64,000 nt of DNA, from positions 72,360,367 through 72,424,366 of the forward strand of contig OX638133.1 of NCBI GenBank assembly GCA_951804985.1. The letters run 5' to 3'. The translations under genes and the position numbers were made by a program. Positions 10,675 to 22,089 of this stretch are shown here, in pieces (the first letter of the stretch is position 1; each line of letters starts with the position of its first letter). The DNA comes from Dryomyza anilis. Lineage: Eukaryota > Arthropoda > Insecta > Diptera > Dryomyzidae. The notes under the pieces are model-generated. The model was not told the origin of the DNA and made no database searches. It saw only the letters and a program-made list of their open reading frames with translations.

Positions 10675-12237
10675 ATATTACTTTTATAATAATAAAAATA
10701 AAAAATGTATAAAATTTTATTTTTTAATTTGCCTTATATTACCTATATATTTGCTATGCAATTTTATAGTTATCTTAATTACACATGTTATCAGTATTAG
10801 TACCTTTTTAATCAAGTTCTTGGCTTACTATTTACAACGCTGGCCATGAAAAATAGATAATATATATAGTTTCTTTTTTTAATAAAGAAACTATATAGAA
10901 ACTATATAATAATTGTTTTTGTTTTACGACCTCTATTGATAATTTCAAAATATTGTCTTGACGTGCTCAAGGTCCAGTCGGTACAAATTTTGGTGTTTTG
11001 TACCGACCAATAAAACAACAATTGCCCAATATTCATTGGGTGGCAGATTGTACATCTGTTTTAGAGGCAGCCAAGTTCCACCATAAGCGATCTTTCACTT
11101 TAATGGTTATTTCTGCACTACTTTAAAAGGATTTAATTTTTTCAGACACACATAGAAAAAACATACACACACAATTATGTGGTTTTGGTGATCATACTAT
11201 GATAGTATTTATGGTTGTAGGTAATCATATAATATGTATAATATGATCTTCAGTGATGTTATGAATATGGTATTTAGGTTATTTTTAACCATATTTTGGA
11301 TTTTAACTATATTATAATATAATGATTGTTAATATTATGTAATTCGATTGCGGTAATATTTTTCGTAACCATAACATTATTTTTATCAATCATATTTTTG
11401 TTATTCAGAGCGACATTTATTTTATAATAATATATCTACTATAATATGATTATGACGACATTTTATTTGAGTTTGATTCTTGATAACATGGTATTGTTGA
11501 GGTTATGTCACAACCATATCATTTCTCTGCGTGCATCTTATCACATATGTATAGTCACCTTAGGCCCACTACAACTATCATAACTTTTACTGTCTTCATG
11601 TCAGTAAAAATTTCTCTGCATAAAAATGTTCCATATGACCTAATCTTTTTTACACGTTTTCTGTTAATATTATATAACTAAATATGATTTGGTGTATATG
11701 TCCTGGAGTCTGATCAAGTCTATCATATGCCAAATGTATACTAGGCATTAAGCATATGCATGCTCAATTTTTTTTGTAGTATATTTAGGAAATAATTTAA
11801 AACCTAATTTTTCAAATTAATAAAATCAGAATACAAGTAAAAAAATTTACTTAATTTGTTACTTTAAAAACACAGTGGTGCAAAATGACATCTTTTTTAA
11901 TTGAACTCCGATTTTATATTGTGCTTCTATGTGGTCAACCGATAAAAAGTGTAGTATAAACTTATACCTCTACACGTCTGGGTTAGGCGCTATGGGGTCC
12001 TAAAGGGTTCAAAGGATAACCAATATAGTTCGTCATTTTGTAGCGAAATGACTTTAAATCATTTACCAAAACTAAGGTTTTTAAAATTTTTATTTTTTAG
12101 TCAACCATTTAGTTAACTGTTACAGCCATGAAACTGTAACGGTTAACTATAATTTAATAATTTTAAAAAAATTCTAAAATATGTGATAAAAACACAATTA
12201 ATTGTGAGCATATAAGATCAGTGGGATTTCGAAAGAT
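10675..12237. other. AT-rich intergenic DNA with one transposon-like block
   Basis: No gene seen. Around 11146-11545 a block opens with 'acacatagaaaaaacat' and closes with 'atttctctgcgtgc', loosely inverted ends, and is rich in ATATGATT-type inverted motifs. It is probably a small DNA transposon remnant. Confidence 0.45.
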
Positions 12238-12269
12238 TTGGTCGAAAAATGTGATCTACTTCTTCAGTT

Positions 12270-12462
12270 CCTTGGATCCCTAGCGGGACATTGGGCATCA
12301 ACTACACCTACACGCCATCGTGTACGGTTTTTGGCAATTGCCTTTAACTCGCTCCAACTTTTTCCGAGTTTCTTAGCCCCTTTATGGACTGATCTTCTCC
12401 ATGTTTCTCTTGGTCGCCCTGGATTTCTCACACCACCTCCCATCGGGTTCCACGGTGATACG
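12270..12462 (-). pseudogene. Non-LTR reverse transcriptase C-terminal scrap (second family)
   Basis: The minus strand translates to a basic segment with 'RNPGRPRETWRRSV', 'LGKSWSELKAIAKNRTRW' and a nearby Cys, resembling the C-terminal tail of insect LINE reverse transcriptases ('GRPRETWRR'). It is distinct from the YADD family at 1400-3640. Only about 60 codons survive, and it sits just beyond the 3' end of the Relish-like gene. Confidence 0.6.
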
Positions 12463-12745
12463 GTGAGAATTTAATAGAATTATTTGAGAATGTATGGACA
12501 TTTTGAGAATTTTACTCTGTGGTATACTGTGGGAAAAATGTAATTCCTGTAGCAATTTCATCTGGTAAGTAATTATGCTAATTCCTATTTTTACAGTGTT
12601 ATAGAATAATATTTATTTGTTTAAAAGATATTTTTTTATATATTTCATATTATATTCTTGAACATTTAGTATTTTACTAATAAAAAAGCAATATTTATAA
12701 AAAATAAAAAAAATTAGATTGATAAAAAATAAAGATATCCGCGCT

Positions 12746-15700
12746 TCAAGCGGATTCATCAGCTAAATCTATATTTTGCACACCTTCCTTCAACAGATTC
12801 ATTCGTATATCTGCTGCTGTGTTTCCCTCATTATTTTCCAAACTCTCAAGTTGAGTCCCAGTATATTTCAGAATGCAGTCGTACAACGATGATGATTTGT
12901 ATAGTGCGGCCAAATGTAAAATTGTGTTACCATCACTTTGCTGGCCGCCTTCGCATGCATCCAAGGCATTATGTCTCTGGCATAGTTTAAGCATCTCAAT
13001 TAAGAGCGATTCGTTGTCGCCTATTACCGCTTCATGCAACGGTGTACGCCCAGATATATTGTAATCTCTTAGTGCTCGTATAAAAGATGCCGCATTAATA
13101 TCCTTAACCATGACATCTTTGATAATGTCCAAACATTTTTCATGCGACTTACGCTGCATAATGTGTAACACATTATTGCCATCTTGGGAATGACACGCAT
13201 CAATAGGACTATTTTCCTCTATAAGCACACGTATCAATTTGGTCCTATTATAGGTGCAGGCATACATTAGTGACGTTTCTCCGTAGATATTCCTTGTAGT
13301 AGCTAACATCGGCCAAAGTTCGTAGTGTTCGATTATCTTGTATAAGATATCTTCGTGTTTTTTGTGTTCTTCACTCTGTAGTATATCGTGTAAAATGCTA
13401 TTTAACAACGGATGATACAGAACGAATGCTGTGAAAAGTACAAAATATTGATTGATTTAATGCAACTTTATATGTTTTGTGGATATAACAGACTGGAAAT
13501 TTATTAAGGTTACAATTGTTTAACATCCGTCCATGATCAGAATACAATCCTGCCTATGATCAACTGACATATGCATGCTCAGGGTAGGCTGGACTAAACC
13601 TATTTTCATTTCTAAGTAAGGTTACCTGATTCTTCATTTATGAAAAAACCTGATATGGCTCGAAAAATATTCCGTAAAAGAATTTTCAGTAGAATTTTAA
13701 AATTCCGCGAATGACAAGGAGAAAAATCCCGATCGGGCAAACTGATCTTGTAGCAACTTGAAATAGCCGAATATTTTGAATCAGGACCTGATGTCGAAGC
13801 CTTGTCATTACTATATGTGATGTGATGATATAGGCTTGTCTGATCAGACAATATCATCCTAAACTAAATGACTGAAAAAACTATCGAAGAAAAACCTGAG
13901 TATTTTAACAGGACTTCTTACAGATCACTTTCGGCTTGCTAAACATGGGTATACAAACGGACAGTACATGTAGATTCTGTCTAGAAGACGATGAAGATAT
14001 AGAACACATTTTAGAAACATGTCCAGCGCTAACGCGTACAAGAATGCAAATTCTTGGGAATCGACAACCAAATCCGAACGATATTAGAAAGATGAACCCC
14101 AACCATATAATCAGGTTTTTAACTGAGATAGGCTTGACGGACATTCTATAGAAATATTAGAACTAGAACCCCCTATAAATAGTATAGGGAGATGCCACAG
14201 TTGAGAATGTCTTCAGTCGTGGTATCAAGCGGGGCACAATAGATCTATTTAGGTCGCAGTGCATTACCCCGAAGCAATAATAAATTAATATAATAATAAT
14301 AGTTTGGCGCTACAGTCCTGTACAGAACTTGGGCCGAGCTCTCTCACCATTTTGAGCTGTGCGTGTTATATTTGTACTCAAAGTGGTGGGACCTACAGTT
14401 TATTGCCGAATCCGAACGGCGGGTGAGAGCTTTTCATAGGCAATATTTTACTCTCGTAGGTTTGCCATTTACTGACGAGAGGTAGCGCGGTATAGAAAAA
14501 TGTTTCTATGAAAAGATGTTGTTAGCCCCAGTCCAGGCTTGAACCGGGGACCTTTCGACTCGCAGTCCAACGCACTAACCACTGAGCTACCGCGGCTATA
14601 ATAAATTACTGAGTGGAAATATTGTCTGATCTGGATTGTACAACTTCAAATAAGCTAATGATTGGGTTTCCACATCATTGCCAGTTAAAAAACGTGACGC
14701 AATTCGGATCATGTTGAGCAGGCTTACTTATGTTAACTATATTCAAAACTTATTTAACTCGTTGCATATTTAAATTCTTCTGAAACTTATTTTAACGATT
14801 TCTTTATTGATCCATTTCAAACAAAAATTGGTATGTGAACACACAAAGTTGTCTCAGTGATTATTTAAAACTTTTGCAATGAAAAATATCCACGTTTTGA
14901 GTCTAAATACGATATGTGCAATTTTTTTTTAAATGCTCGATATTTTAATTTCATTTTTAATAGATAACAATAACGATTTATGTTTCGTATATTTCTTTAT
15001 AGGTGACAGTTCTGGTTACGTGAAGAAGACTTTAGATAAGGATTCTTCGTAAAGAATGAATCAGGTTGCCATACGTGAATTTGAAATTAGCATGGTAATC
15101 ATCGAACTTGATCAGGATCATTTCAGGTTTCCTTTGGTAGAAATGCATTATCGTATTCTGATCAGGGACGGATGTGAAATAAGGATATCCTTAACAAATT
15201 TCCACTCAGGTATTGATAGATATTACATGGTAGATATTACATTCATACGATATTACTTACATTCCAACTTCATGCGAACATTGTCAAAATTTTCTGAATT
15301 CTTATCGAGTCCTACATCCGTTGAGTACTCATATAGTTTTGCAAGTACATTGATTAATTTCACATTGTATAAATACTCTGGAGATTGTATTTTTTGTTCC
15401 TGATTGTAATTTTGGTTTGTATTACCAATGGCATCAGGCTGCACGATTCCTTGCATAACTTCATTTCTAGGCACATTTAATAATTTACGTCTTTTATTGC
15501 CATTGATAGTCAGCGAACGTTCCTTATATGTAAATTCCTCTTTATTACTGCGTGCTCCATCAATTGTACGCACTAATTGCAATTCACATTTCACAGTTTC
15601 ATTGCATTTCCATGGCGGCATGTAAAAACTAATCGCCGCATCCATATGCAACGTATAATCCAAAATGCATGATTCCAAAGTGCCGTTATAATACATTTCT

Positions 15701-18700
15701 ATAATGAAAGATTTTTTTTTCTTTTCTTTTCCACTTTGTTCGATTCCCGATACCAGCATCGTAACATCAGTTTGTTCATCCCACATGCCCCATAAGTTAC
15801 ACAGCTTCTTAATTTTAGGAATTTCACCATTTGCAATGCTTTCAGAAAATATGGGTCCTGTGACATGTACATATGCATTAGCTACACATTGATAAACATC
15901 AAAGGCGATTTGTACCTTTAAAATATATAATGTTTGTTTTTTCAAAGATATGCTATTGGCTTTACAGTATTGGCCGACCGAAAAGATTACAGACTAAATG
16001 GGAAAGGAAATATTAAATGGGATTTGCAAATATCAAAAATGTCGAGAAAAAACGACATAGGAAGTTTGATCGACAAATGAATCGAGCGACAGGTGAAATC
16101 AGTTTCTGTGCAATGCGTGGTTCTGTTTGAGAGTCGAGAAGAATCATCGACGATGTATATCACAGTGCCGATTTATATCCACAGACAGACAATTGTTTCC
16201 AGTTCTTCTCCGAAATTATAAATTCTTTCCCAAAAAATACTTCACCGAGATACTTTATTTCTGTCAATTCTTCATCTACATTAGTTAACCTATATTAATA
16301 TCTTGAATCCGATATCCCTTTAAAACAGTTTTATTTTTAAAAACGTATCAATTATTTAAAAATCAGTAATGAACCCATATAAACATTTTCAGTTTTATAC
16401 CAGATAATATTAAAAAATATCTTTAATTTTAGCAAAGAGCATTTATAAATAATTTGTTTATTATTCTCGGTGAAGTAATTATACAATGAGTAAAAACACA
16501 TGAGTAAAAACACAATTAAAAGCAAAAGCAAAGAAAAAGTAAACCAAACAGAAAGTCAAAACAACACAAAATATAGGTATAATAATAAAACGAAAAAAAA
16601 AACAAAAATATCAAAAGAAAATTGATACCAATAACAAAAACTTAAAAATAAACATAAAGTGAAATGGAAAAACCATAGCAATAACACACAATCAAAAGCA
16701 AAATATAAAATTAATTGAAGAACATATACGCAACACACGAAATTGAAAACAACTACAAAATAAAAAGGCAGACAGCATAAGCAAATTAAACAATCCAATA
16801 CTAAAAAAACAACGATAAAGAAATATCAAATAAAAATTAGAAAAAATTAATATAAAACACGAAATCAATAAAATATACAATATTGAAAGCAAAAACAAAA
16901 AAAAACTCAAATGTAAAACAACAAATCCAAATATTAAACCACAAACATACAAAAAATCAAAAAGAATAAAACAAAATAAAAAACCAAAAAGGCTAAAAAT
17001 AATTAAACAATACAATAGTTTGGCGCTACAGTCCTGTACAGAACTTCGGCCGAGCTCTCTCACCATTTTGAGCTGTGCGTGTTATATTTGTACTCAAAGT
17101 GGTGGGACCTACAGTTTATTGCCGAATCCGAACGGCGGGTGAGAGCTTTTCATAGGCAATGGTTTTACTCTCGTAGGTTTGCCATTTACTGACGAGAGGT
17201 AGCGCGGTATAGAAAATTGTTTCTATGAAAAGATGTTGTTAGCCCCAGTCCAGGCTTGAACCGCGGACCTTTCGGCTCGCAGTCCAACGCACTAACCACT
17301 GAGCTACCGCGGCTACTTAAAAATAATTATCGATTTCGTTACCAGGTTTTCGCACAAATTACACATACAAAAATCGATAAATCGATTAACAAGATTCAGG
17401 AGAAATCTGTTGTCATTTATAACTAACATATTTTAAAATATATTACAAATTTATAGCGGAACTTAGGGTAAAGTGGGCCATGGGTAATGTGGGAATTTCA
17501 TTTTTTGGACATGTTTTTACACTTAAAAAATAAAAACAATGCCTTCAACTTTTTCATCCATGACTATAATCAAATTCGTACCTTTTTATTGCATTTCGTG
17601 AACAAGTGAAAAAAAAATGTTTTTGAAAGTTTTTTTAGAGTGTTGTTGTTTGCTATCAAAAAGTGTGAATACAAACGGGTTTTGCAAATAATTTAACATT
17701 ACTTAATTGGTGCTAGGTTATGATCACATTGCGATATTGTGGTAAAGTGGGAAACGTCATTTAAGCAACGTTTTTGTAATTTTACTGTGTTATATGAATT
17801 ATTTAATTGGTTTAGCAAAAAAAAAAATAAATCTTGGCCACAAACCAATGAAAGTAACATTTTTCCTTCAACCTGAGATAAAATCTGAAAGCCGAAAAGC
17901 GAATGTTTAACATCGGTAAATATTCTTCAACATAATAATACACCCAAAAATCAATTTGCCTATTTCAAGTAAATATGGGAATGATTTAGCTCCATAGAAT
18001 GTATTTCTTTAAATCAATCACATTTTTTTTTCTAATCAAAGAAAATTTTCTTTAAATCAACGATTTATTTATTGAAATAAAAGAAATTTGTGTTTCCGTG
18101 AAAGAATAATTTTCTATTGAGCCATTTTACTTCAATTAGGTAAATATTTTTTTCAGTGTAAGAAGAATTTAGAACAATTTGCATGAATAAAATGCCAAAG
18201 AACTTTTTTTTCTTAATATTTTTTCTTGTATTACCATTATTATTTTATTAACTTATTATCATTTTTGTTTATCCCTAAATGGCTATGAAACAAACAAAAC
18301 ATGAAAAAGAAAGCATTTTGGTAAACATTTTGAATTATCCCACTTTAACACAACATTTTCCAACAAGTCCGAAAATGACCTGTTTTAAAAAAAAACACTC
18401 AAAAATCAATTAAAAGACATAAAGGGGCCGGGCCATTCCACACCAAATCGACCAAAAAAAGTCAAATTTGAGATTTTACCTCTTCGATTTCAATAAAATT
18501 TGGGCAACTGATAAAGGGTATCCAGATATGTATTGACCATTTTTTTTTATTATTTCTGCCCACTACTTCCAGAGATATAGTGGCTCAAAGTTACATAAAA
18601 TGGGCCAAAAATCATGGTTGGTGGTTTGTATGGTTGTATATATTTAAATATCTCTTAAATGCTATAAACTCCGTTGATGGCTCGTTTTTATGCTTATAGA

Positions 18701-20645
18701 ACAAGATTTCAGAAAAACTAAGTTGTAACTTCTAAACGTGATCATGTGGCCCGTGGTCATTATCCTTGCACTTCAAAATTGACCTTAAAAAGAACCCTTT
18801 TTAAAATTCTGTAAAAAATCCTAAGTTTTCGTCAATTTATTATAAATGCAAAATTTAAAGATGGTATTTTGATGGCATCATATTTTAAAAAATAATTTTC
18901 TAATGTTTTATTTATTTTTTGTATAGAAAGAAATGTTTTTTTTCTACAGTGAAAGTTGTAATAATTCCTGAATATCATATCCAATCTAGTTTTTGAGATA
19001 TTGATTTTGGGTTATAGTTTTTACGATTTTCGAAAAATGGTATAATCTCAATAACTAGAGACAATTTGATGAAACTGACGCCATTTTCGAAATGAGAGTT
19101 ACAAATACATTGAAAATTTTTTGCATATTTTACTTTTGAAAAAAAAATATTTTTTTTCAATACAAAAACTTTTCAAAAATTTAGAAAATTAATTTTTATA
19201 ATAGGATGTAATCAAAATACCATTTTGAAATTTAGCATAAACATTTATAATCAATCAACCAATATATGTGATTTTTTTCAGAATTTTTAAAAGGGTCTTT
19301 TTTAAGGAGATCAATTTTGAAGTGCATGGATAATGACCACGGGCCACATGTTCAAGTTTAGAAGTTACAACTTAATTGGTATAAAGGCTAGTTCTATTAC
19401 CTTTAAAACGAGCCATCAACGGAGTTTCTAGTATTTATACTTTAAGAAATATTAAAATATGAACAACCATATAAAATTTGTAAATTTGAACGACTGTATC
19501 TCTGGAAGTAGTGGACGAAAAAAATAAAAAAAAAATTGATCAATGCATATCTCGATACCCTTTATCAGTTGTCCAAATTTCATTGATATCGAAGAAGATT
19601 AGTTCCAACCGCTGGTCGATTTGGTGTGGAATGGCCCATAAATAGTATTCTGTTAATGGCAAAAGTTAGATCATGATCCAGTCAATGGAAAAAACACTTC
19701 AAAAGAATTTAAAAAATTTGGAAGAAAATCAAAACATGTCCCACTTTACCGCAGGCTCCCCTATAATTTTGAATACATTTTTTTTAATATCATTATGAGA
19801 TGATGGAATAAAAATATGTTTATGTATTTTTCTACGTTATAAGTAATAATGTATTTAAAAATTATCCAGATTCGTGGTACTTCTTAGGTTTTAAAAAATA
19901 CTAGTTTATATTATATTCTTACTTGTATTGCTTTATCTGATGAATTAAACCTCTCTGGCATTTTCAGCAGCTCTGAACCCAACTGTAAAAATTGGTCTTT
20001 TTTCAGAGTGTATAAATTATTCAATTCAGTTCGGTTTTTTTCTGTGGTTTTTGTCTTTTTGATTTGGAAATCTTTCAATTCAAAACTGTATGTGAAATCA
20101 TCATTTTTTTTCATTTTGAACAGATGTCCCTCATCGGACTTTGGTGAAATGAGTTTATGTGGTGAAATGTAGATACAACCATCGTCTTTTTCTTCTGTCA
20201 GTAAGCAACGTACAAAAAAATCTCCACCACACTGTTTATCGTTATTAAATATAATTTTCACATAGGTTTGTTTATCTTTTTTACGACTCTGTACCGAATC
20301 GCACCCGTAGATAAATGAATTATGATTTAATTCAGATACATAGCGAAAACGCATTGTTTTTCTTGGTTGCGGAAAAATCGACAACATCGGGGTTACGTTG
20401 TTTTCCCCATACAAACTAATTTGTTCTATTTGTTCCAAAGTTTGCTCAGTGTGCTGCACTGGATTAAGTGTAGCATAGGTTCTTGAAATATCGTCCTCAG
20501 ATTCATTAGAACTATATAGAAACTCCTCGAATTGAGCTATGTCTAAATCGGATGGTATTTGCGTATTGCTTAATATTTCAAAAATGTCTCTTGGCAACAC
20601 CTCTGAAGGATTTTCATTCACCCATGATGAATTTGTATTTGACAT
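12746..20645 (-). CDS. Rel: Relish-like NF-kB factor (Rel homology domain plus ankyrin repeats), four exons
   Basis: Probable transcription factor of the IMD innate immune pathway. Exon 1, 20645-19923: acidic N terminus, then the DNA-recognition start 'RFRYVSE' (Relish-type Ser rather than Cys). Exon 2, 15915-15261: end of the Rel N-domain ('VQIAFDVY'), the dimerisation fold, and basic 'KRRK', a likely nuclear signal. Exon 3, about 13787-13626: a poorly supported linker chosen for frame. Exon 4, 13428-12746: about five ankyrin repeats ('GETSLMYA', 'GRTPLHEAV', 'GNTILHLAA') and the stop. Donors GTAAGA, GTAAGT and GTAACC keep frame (phases 0,1,1). The protein is about 740 residues, shorter than Drosophila Relish as I remember it, with divergent Rel sequence and no long tail after the ankyrins. 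It could be a fast-evolving paralogue. I see no clear caspase site. Confidence 0.8.
13920..14284 (+). mobile_element. 3' end of an I-clade-like non-LTR retrotransposon
   Basis: 13936-14151 encodes a tail with 'CRFCLEDDEDIEHILETCPAL', the Cys-His-Cys motif that closes the ORF2 of many I/R1-type LINEs. The stop is followed by 'ggtcgcagtgcattaccccg' and 'gaagcaataataaa', a LINE-like 3' end. It lies antisense in intron 2 of the Relish-like gene. Confidence 0.7.
14301..14597 (-). mobile_element. tRNA-derived SINE, full copy A
   Basis: About 297 bp, read on the minus strand. The head starts 'agccgcggtagctcagtgg' with pol III A-box TAGCTCAGTGG and B-box GGTTCAAGCC, then 'ggactggggctaac'; the body contains 'ccgttcggattcggcaata' and ends 'gactgtagcgccaaact', followed by an (ATT)n tail at 14285-14300. 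Nearly identical to the copy at 17017-17314. In intron 2 of the Relish-like gene. Confidence 0.9.
15060..15260. other. Intron 2 of the Relish-like gene: no exon recognised
   Basis: Intronic DNA just past the exon 2 donor. The plus-strand open frame across it is antisense to the exon and is not considered real. Confidence 0.5.
16490..17012. repeat. A-rich, T-poor strand-asymmetric tract
   Basis: About 520 bp dominated by 'aaaaacaaa' and 'aaagcaaaa' words with few T or G on the plus strand. It lies in intron 1 of the Relish-like gene immediately before the (AAT)n end of a SINE. A similar 'aaaacaaaagcaaaa' composition occurs near 35620-36030. The open frames on its minus strand are by-products of composition. 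Confidence 0.7.
17017..17314 (-). mobile_element. tRNA-derived SINE, full copy B
   Basis: A second complete copy, with the same A-box and B-box head at 17314-17240 and the same end at 17017. Differences from copy A are few, so the family was active recently. In intron 1 of the Relish-like gene. Confidence 0.9.
17454..19763. mobile_element. Non-autonomous DNA transposon with GGTAAAGTGGG ends
   Basis: Imperfect terminal inverted repeats: left 'tagcggaacttagggtaaag', right (reversed) 'taggggagcctgcggtaaag', then TGGG. No protein. A second copy, missing its first ~220 bp, lies at about 49318-51534. This copy carries two later insertions: a fold-back element at 18424-19637 and a small block near 17939-18157 whose ends read ACACCCAAAAAT and ACACTGAAAAAAAT. 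In intron 1 of the Relish-like gene. Confidence 0.75.
18424..19637. mobile_element. Fold-back transposon with ~500-bp inverted arms and 5-bp target duplication
   Basis: Left arm opens 'gggccattccacaccaaatc', right arm closes with its reverse complement; inner landmarks such as 'gtggcccgtggtcattatcc' also recur reversed, so most of the 1.2 kb is two arms. It is flanked by ATAAA at 18419-18423 and 19638-19642. The related uninserted element reads 'attaaaagacttataaatag' at about 51431, which shows the empty target. No protein seen. Confidence 0.85.
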
Positions 20646-20857
20646 TACAATTTTTTTATTTTTTTAATGCGTATTGTTATTTTTGTTGTTGTTTGTTTTA
20701 ATTTGTTTATCTCTTTCACACTTAAATTCACAGAACCAATGCGTTAATGCAAATCGCGATAATACTATCCAGAAGTTGCTTAGAAGCAGTCAGTTTCGTG
20801 GACGCGCACGTACTGGTGATCTCCGTCTGAAGCTTTTTATTATTATTGCCGTTGGAA
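20646..20857. promoter_or_regulatory. Upstream region of the Relish-like gene
   Basis: T-rich DNA just before the ATG at 20645 on the minus strand. I found no clear TATA box, initiator or kappa-B site, so the promoter is not located. Confidence 0.3.
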
Positions 20858-21400
20858 TTGCAACAGTATCAGTGAGAGCACGCTCTTTGTACAAAATACA
20901 AGTGCAACAGTTCGGGTACACCCTGAGATATAATTCTTTTGCAGCACTCAAAATGCATATAACGTCATCATTAAAATTATTAAAAAGGGGCAACTCCCAG
21001 GAAATGTGGACTTCGGTTATTTTATGACATATCTTAAAGAAATATTTATATATAGTGTTCGTGGAGACATTTGAAGAGATATACCAGATATAGAATTCAG
21101 ACAATACTCTGATATCTTTTAAGAAATTAAAATCTCAGGCAGCATACAAACAGCATAATGTGATGGGTCAATCACACCGTATCGTTAGAATTGCAACAGT
21201 GTCAGTCAGAGCTCACACTTTTTAAAAAATACAAATACCACAGTTCGGGTATAGCATGGCTGTTTGAACCAATATACTAAGCATTTAAAAATTAAATCAT
21301 TATAAATGGGAAATTCCCAGAAAAAGTTGACTACGGTTATTTTATAACATGTCCAATACAAATATTTATATAAAGTGTTCGTGGAGATATTGGAAGAGAT
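20858..21400. repeat. Diverged direct repeat, two ~215-bp units
   Basis: Unit 1 starts near 20858 ('ggaattgcaacagtatcagt') and unit 2 near 21185 ('agaattgcaacagtgtcagt'). Both go on through 'cagttcgggta' and 'cggttattttat' to 'gtgttcgtggaga'. The period is about 327 bp. The nature of the repeat is unknown; neither unit has coding capacity. Confidence 0.75.
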
Positions 21401-21974
21401 GCTTTTAAACATATACTATAGTATCTATAGATAAGGGTAGTACTAGAGTGCAGTCAATTCAGTCTCTTATATATGTAAAATGTTTTATTTGTTTTTTAAT
21501 TAATTGTAAAATTTTTTTAATACTTGTTATCAGCGATCAGAAAAAACTAATAATCTTCATTTTCATTTGGTTTATCACTGAGAAATATTATATTTCAAAA
21601 AAATATAAATCTCTTTTTTATATATGTATATGTAAATCTAGAAGAAATTGATTTTTAGTTATTTATTGTATTTTTATTTAAATAACTGAAGGCCTTTGGT
21701 TGAGAGCAGTGTTCACAATGCAAATGGAGTAGATTTGGAAAATTTGGGGAGTAGAATGAGTAAAAAGGAGTAGAATTGAAAATATTGCAAAATGGAGCAA
21801 ATTTAATGTAAAAGAAGTAGAAAATTAAATCTAAAGTAAATTTAATGAAAATAAAGTAGAAATGTGCATTATTTTATTAGAATTCAAATAACTAAATAGA
21901 TATTTCAATTTTAAAGATTTTTATTCAATCCTATTTTATGGATTTTTCTATAATGCTGATGTTTACAGGGTATA

Positions 21975-22000
21975 CAGACATACATACATACATACATACA

Positions 22001-22032
<32 letters not shown>

Positions 22033-22052
22033 CATACATACAGCCATACATA
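21975..22052. repeat. Microsatellite (ACAT)n
   Basis: About eighteen near-perfect tetranucleotide repeats, with one interruption (atatacat). Confidence 0.95.
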
Positions 22053-22089
22053 CTTACATTCACAAATATATAGTAAATGTATGTGATTA

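Noticed and set aside
12238..12474. A plus-strand gene of 78 codons
   Set aside because: The opposite strand reads as a LINE reverse transcriptase tail, a better explanation.
14520..14597. A tRNA gene
   Set aside because: The tRNA-like sequence with A and B boxes is the head of a SINE; the same head recurs with the same 220-bp body and the acceptor stem is not intact.
16556..17066. Hydrophobic 'membrane protein' frames on the minus strand
   Set aside because: They are by-products of the A-rich tract; Phe and Leu codons come from T-rich antisense.
21975..22052. CRISPR-like or satellite array
   Set aside because: A plain tetranucleotide microsatellite without spacers.
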